Of a stretch of 64,000 bases of DNA, positions 60,576 to 64,000 are shown piece after piece. The number at the start of each line of letters is the position of its first letter. The stretch's first letter is position 1. Below the pieces are notes generated by a model that saw only the letters and a list, made by a program, of their open reading frames with translations, did no database searches and was not told the origin of the DNA. The position numbers and the translations under genes were made by a program. Source of the stretch: Rhodospirillaceae bacterium (GTDB lineage Bacteria; Pseudomonadota; Alphaproteobacteria; Rhodospirillales; Rhodospirillaceae); the NCBI GenBank assembly GCA_029243545.1, contig JAQWRV010000028.1, forward strand, positions 87,949 through 151,948, written 5' to 3'.

Positions 60576-62858
60576 ATGTTGGTCCGAACGCTACGGTCAA
60601 AATCGTTTATAGCCGCCGCAGTCGCCTTAAAATTTCTTGCAATACCGTTTGCCGCATCGGGCAACGAGGGTGAAGCCTTAGATACCGCTGAAAAAGCCAC
60701 GCCCAAATTGCTTATCGAAGCCATCACCGTTGTTGGCAACCAATCAAAAACACTACAGCTTGCCGGTTCTTCAGATTTTCTGAATGCGAGAGACCTCGCA
60801 GTTTTTGATTACGGCGACGTTAATCGTCTGCTTCGTCAGGTCCCGGGAATCAATATCCAAGAGGAAGACGGATATGGCTTGAGGCCTAACATTGGCCTGC
60901 GCGCGACGGGACTCGACCGCTCAGCAAAGATTACTTTGATGGAAGACGGAGTGCTGATTGCCCCAGCGCCCTACGCTGCACCGGCAGCCTATTATTTCCC
61001 TCATGTCGCCCGAATTTCGGCTGTTGAAGTGGTCAAAGGGCCGGGCGCAATCAAATACGGTCCGTATACAGTGGGAGGCGCTATTAATTTATTATCCACG
61101 CCAGTAGCCGAAGAAAATAGTCTTAACGCTGAGCTTCTGTTCGGTTCAGACTCTTTTCTACAAGCTCATACCAGCGGTACTTCACGGTTCAATTTGTCAG
61201 ACGCTTTGGAGATCAGTTTCTCTGGTGAAACACTCAAGTGGCAGAGCACAGGTTTCAGGCAGTTGGATGGTGGAGGGGATACAGGATTTGATATTGAGGA
61301 CTACGTCGGCAAAATCGAGATAACCTCGCGACATATAGATCATGTCACCCAAAGCTTTCAATTCAAGGTGCAGACCTCGGATGAAGTATCTCATGAGACT
61401 TATCTTGGTCTTACCGACAAGGACTTCGCCGCCACGCCTTCTCGTCGTTACCGCGGCAGCCAACGGGATCTAATGGATGCCGAACACCATGGTTATCATG
61501 CGACCTATCGAGCCGATTTCCTGTCCGGTTTAAATGTGACGGCTGTTGCCTACCGCAATGAGTTTGCCCGCGATTGGTTCAAATTGGCTAAAGTCGTGGA
61601 CCCTCTGGCTGGGCCTGTGAGTATCAGCACCCTTTTGGAGAATGCTGATCTTTTTCCGGGAGCATTCAACACTATCGTCGGTGAAACCGGATTCATCAGT
61701 GCCGACGACGCCCTTGCCGTGAAACACAACAGTCGAACGTATGTATCAACAGGCGTTCAAACGGCAATAGCTATACCATTCACATTTGGGTCCAGCTTTC
61801 ATCAGCTCACAGGGAGTGTGAGATACCACGAAGATAAAATGGACCGTTTTCAGTGGGTGGATCGGTTCCGCATGGACAATGGTACCATGGTCCTAACGAA
61901 CGCCGGTGTACCAGGAACGGACAGTAATCGCATTGATTCAGCCGAGGCGTGGTCCGGATACATTCAAGATGAAATTATGATCGGCCCGTGGACCGCTACC
62001 CCTGGCTTTCGTATCGAAAGCGTTGATCTATTACGTCTGGATTACGGAAAGTCCGACACCGCACGTCAGGAAACGGCTCTCAAGACCATCATGACGTCCA
62101 CAACAGCTGTTCTGCCAGGCATTTCGGTATCCTATGAAGTTACCAACCCCCTGCTCGCATTCATGGGCGTTCATCGCGGTTTTGCACCGCCCGCGCCTGG
62201 GAAAAATGCGAACGAAGAAACCTCGCTAAACTACGAAGCAGGCCTTCGATATGTTGATCAGGGACTTCACCTTGAAGCTGTCGGATACTTTACCGACTAT
62301 GAGAATCTCATTGGCACCTGCACCAATTCAACCGGCGGAGTATGCGTTATTGGAGATCAGTTCGACGGGGGTCAAGCACACGCTTATGGTTTGGAAGCAA
62401 CAGCAAGTTACGATCTTTCCGGTCTGGCAGACTTCAGGCATTCCATCCCATTTGATTTCGCATACACATTTACCCGCGCCCGCTTCCGGTCAAGCTTCGA
62501 AAGCGCCTTCGATCCCTGGGGTGACGTGATCAAGGGAGACAATCTTCCGTATATTCCGCGTAATCAGGCAACGGTCAGCCTTGGTATTGTCGATCCTCTT
62601 TGGAGTCTGCGCGGGACACTGAACTACGTGGCGAAGACCCGCAGCCAAGCAGGCCAAGGCCCGATCGCACCGAAAGAGACCATTGACTCACGCGTTATTG
62701 TCGATCTGGCCGGACAAGTTGCCTTGACCGAGCGCGCCGATATCATTGTGCGAGTTGAGAATCTTTTCAACACTACGTATAGCGCCGCACGCAGACCTGC
62801 TGGATTAAGGCCTGGCAAGCCTTTTACGCTTAAGTTCGGAATAAAAGTTGGGATTTGA
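60576..62858 (+). CDS. TonB-dependent outer-membrane receptor (FecA-like)
   Basis: About 760 residues with a Sec signal (residues ~10-33, FIAAAVALKFLAIPFAASG). Plug domain: AITVVGNQSKTL-type TonB region, GDVNRLLRQVPGINIQEEDG, GLRATGLDRSAKITLMEDGV and LIAPAPYAAPAAYYFPHVAR, VVKGPGAIKYGPYTVGGAIN. These match ferric-citrate-type receptors. The barrel ends in FGIKVGI. ATG 60576 follows GGGGAA. It probably imports iron chelates under Fur control; no FecBCDE genes are beside it. Confidence 0.9.
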   Translation: MLVRTLRSKSFIAAAVALKFLAIPFAASGNEGEALDTAEKATPKLLIEAITVVGNQSKTLQLAGSSDFLNARDLAVFDYGDVNRLLRQVPGINIQEEDGYGLRPNIGLRATGLDRSAKITLMEDGVLIAPAPYAAPAAYYFPHVARISAVEVVKGPGAIKYGPYTVGGAINLLSTPVAEENSLNAELLFGSDSFLQAHTSGTSRFNLSDALEISFSGETLKWQSTGFRQLDGGGDTGFDIEDYVGKIEITSRHIDHVTQSFQFKVQTSDEVSHETYLGLTDKDFAATPSRRYRGSQRDLMDAEHHGYHATYRADFLSGLNVTAVAYRNEFARDWFKLAKVVDPLAGPVSISTLLENADLFPGAFNTIVGETGFISADDALAVKHNSRTYVSTGVQTAIAIPFTFGSSFHQLTGSVRYHEDKMDRFQWVDRFRMDNGTMVLTNAGVPGTDSNRIDSAEAWSGYIQDEIMIGPWTATPGFRIESVDLLRLDYGKSDTARQETALKTIMTSTTAVLPGISVSYEVTNPLLAFMGVHRGFAPPAPGKNANEETSLNYEAGLRYVDQGLHLEAVGYFTDYENLIGTCTNSTGGVCVIGDQFDGGQAHAYGLEATASYDLSGLADFRHSIPFDFAYTFTRARFRSSFESAFDPWGDVIKGDNLPYIPRNQATVSLGIVDPLWSLRGTLNYVAKTRSQAGQGPIAPKETIDSRVIVDLAGQVALTERADIIVRVENLFNTTYSAARRPAGLRPGKPFTLKFGIKVGI

Positions 62859-62904
62859 ACGGCCTTAGCCCCCTCAAGTACCACACGCACCTGTGCGCGT
62901 CGTC

Positions 62905-63408
62905 TTATCTGGGTGTATTGATGTTGGGATTATGCCCCCGAGTGGTAAAGCCCAAGAAGTTGTACTCCGGGTCAGCGATGTAATGGATCGACACCCCAGC
63001 CCTGGGATGAGTCCAGGTGTCGATGACGGGACTGCCCAAGGCCTTCGCACGCTCTACCACTTCGTCCAGCTGATCCGTTTCAAAAATACCGAGCACGCCC
63101 TGCTGGGTACGCGACGTCTTGGGGCCCGATGGTTGGGTGTCCGGATCCATTTTGATGATCTCCAAAGATCCCTGATTGCCCGCCAAATAGAACACGACCC
63201 CTTGACCCGGGATTTCCCGCCCTCTGACGAACCCCAGTGCTTCATAATAGTCGGCCAGCTTTGCCGGGTCAGGCGTGCGCACGATAATAGTGGCGATGAT
63301 GCTGTAAGTGATTGAGTCGTCGCCGCCGTCATGGCCGTCAGCCCGTACCAGAGACGGCACGCCAAATGCGATGCAGGCAGCAAGTAAACAGGTGAATACA
63401 AACTTCAT
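62905..63408 (-). CDS. Small exported VOC family protein
   Basis: About 167 residues with a Sec signal (KFVFTCLLAACIAFGVPSLV, cut near RADG). One glyoxalase/bleomycin-resistance module: SIIATIIVRTPDPAKLADYY, EALGFVRGREIPGQGVVFYL, LGIFETDQLDEVVERAKALG and YIADPEYNFLGFTTR. Exported single-module VOC proteins are unusual. Convergent with the TonB receptor. ATG 63408 gives the signal peptide; the extra upstream in-frame residues are not needed. Confidence 0.8.
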   Translation of the reverse strand: MKFVFTCLLAACIAFGVPSLVRADGHDGGDDSITYSIIATIIVRTPDPAKLADYYEALGFVRGREIPGQGVVFYLAGNQGSLEIIKMDPDTQPSGPKTSRTQQGVLGIFETDQLDEVVERAKALGSPVIDTWTHPRAGVSIHYIADPEYNFLGFTTRGHNPNINTPR

Positions 63409-63719
63409 TATTTCCCTCCCCAGGATAGTCGAGACGAAAGCTAGCTTGCTCGCCAGGACACGCAACCGTCGGAATTTGCTTTGATCGGTGTGAGGTCACT
63501 ACCCATTTGGCACGGAGACCGGTTCCGGGGTTAGGCAGAGCCGTTGCTTTGCCGGGTACGCGAGAAAGTACGCTTAGAAGGGATTTCTTATGTCCGCTTA
63601 TGGCTAAATGCGGAACTCACAGCACGCCCGAAACACTTCCGCTCTAACTCCTTAAGCGGACATCGTATTTGATAGCAGTCGCGAACGCATCAATGTTGAT
63701 TGAAAAATCTAAAGGAAAG

Positions 63720-63825
63720 TGGTGCCCAGGGGCGGAATCGAACCCCAAGGGCAGAAGGCGACACGCGGATTTTCAGTCCGGGGCATTCTAGAAGTCGGCT
63801 CAAACGAGTAAGCTACAATCCCCAA
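63720..63825 (-). other. Degenerate tRNA-Phe gene (copy B)
   Basis: On the minus strand the bases give GTAGCTTACTCGTTTGAGCC (D arm), GGACTGAAAATCC (anticodon GAA) and GGTTCGATTCCGCC then CCTGGGCACCA (T arm, acceptor, CCA). An insertion of about 12 bases splits variable and T arms and ~18 extra bases follow the D arm; the 5' acceptor does not pair with CCTGGGC. So it is a tRNA-Phe pseudogene. It is in the same orientation as copy A, 5.2 kb away. Confidence 0.55.
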
Positions 63826-63859
63826 TGTAGTTACTAAGCGAAATGTGATAGGTTTTCCC

Positions 63860-64000
63860 ATGACCAACACGTTTCCAATTACGCGCTCAGTTCCCGATGC
63901 CACGAACTTGGCTGAGGAGATCGCGAAACTCTATCCCATAGCCGACGTTCCCTATTGCGGTCTTGCCTCCCGCAACATGGCCGATGTCTTCCTGGTACGG
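63860..64000 (+). CDS. Partial aminoglycoside-phosphotransferase-like protein
   Basis: ATG 63860 opens a frame that runs off the right edge (47 codons). The start reads FPITRSVPDATNLAEEIAKL, then YPIADVPYCGLASRNMADVF, LVR, which resembles the N-lobe beginning of APH/homoserine-kinase-type phosphotransferases (YGL...LxxGxNDxYLVR). The catalytic part lies outside the window, so the assignment is provisional. Confidence 0.45.
   Translation, partial: MTNTFPITRSVPDATNLAEEIAKLYPIADVPYCGLASRNMADVFLVR

Noticed and set aside
63720..63825. Functional tRNA-Phe
   Set aside because: Acceptor ends do not pair and there are insertions in two places, so it is not a working tRNA.
1..64000. CRISPR array, insertion sequence or phage integrase
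   Set aside because: No regularly spaced repeats, transposase or integrase motifs were seen on either strand.

Overview
The window looks like a chromosomal segment of an alphaproteobacterium of the Rhodospirillales type. The pointers are an alphaproteobacterial DksA with most zinc-finger cysteines missing, a COG4111/NadQ-type NAD regulator beside nadA and nadC, FliX and FlbD remnants (both alphaproteobacterial flagellar proteins), and FlhF/FlhG. All assignments come from reading the sequence; no database search was run.

Region 1 (1-21.6 kb) is a collapsed flagellar locus mixed with housekeeping genes. fliE, a DUF6468-like gene, flhF and flhG still look intact. Other flagellar genes survive only as pieces: an in-frame FliQ-start/FlhB-end fusion, a stub of an FlhB C-terminal paralogue, a MotE N-terminus, a truncated and frameshifted flgH, a fliX tail with an in-frame stop, the last ~55 residues of a hook/rod protein, a fliF start joined to flbD, and flbD itself with an internal deletion. 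Between these lie an SDR, two broken HigA-type antitoxins, an aminotransferase, dksA, waaA plus a GT41-type glycosyltransferase, and nadQ-nadA-nadC. The simplest reading is lineage-specific loss of the flagellum by several internal deletions.

Region 2 (14.3-58 kb) is rich in accessory catabolism, transport and periplasmic redox genes, many of them in paralogous sets. There are five Tat-exported DUF1838 proteins, two MmgE/PrpD proteins, two cupin proteins, two SAM methyltransferases each next to a small coiled-coil protein, several MFS carriers, and exported members of normally cytoplasmic families (a Rossmann F420/NADP-reductase-like protein and a VOC protein). A di-heme cytochrome, a b561 cytochrome, a Tat amidohydrolase and an Old-Yellow-Enzyme/TMADH-like flavoprotein suggest uptake and periplasmic or cytoplasmic oxidation of unidentified organic substrates. 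PiT phosphate transport, ZIP metal transport, a DsbA-like protein and a TauD dioxygenase with an unusual C-terminal domain complete it.

Region 3 (58.5-63.7 kb) holds a lone family-5 solute-binding protein, a FecA-like TonB receptor with a Fur-box-like site upstream, and an exported VOC protein. It is bracketed by two degenerate copies of the 3' part of tRNA-Phe in direct orientation, suggesting an old integration event. The window ends in the start of an aminoglycoside-phosphotransferase-like gene.
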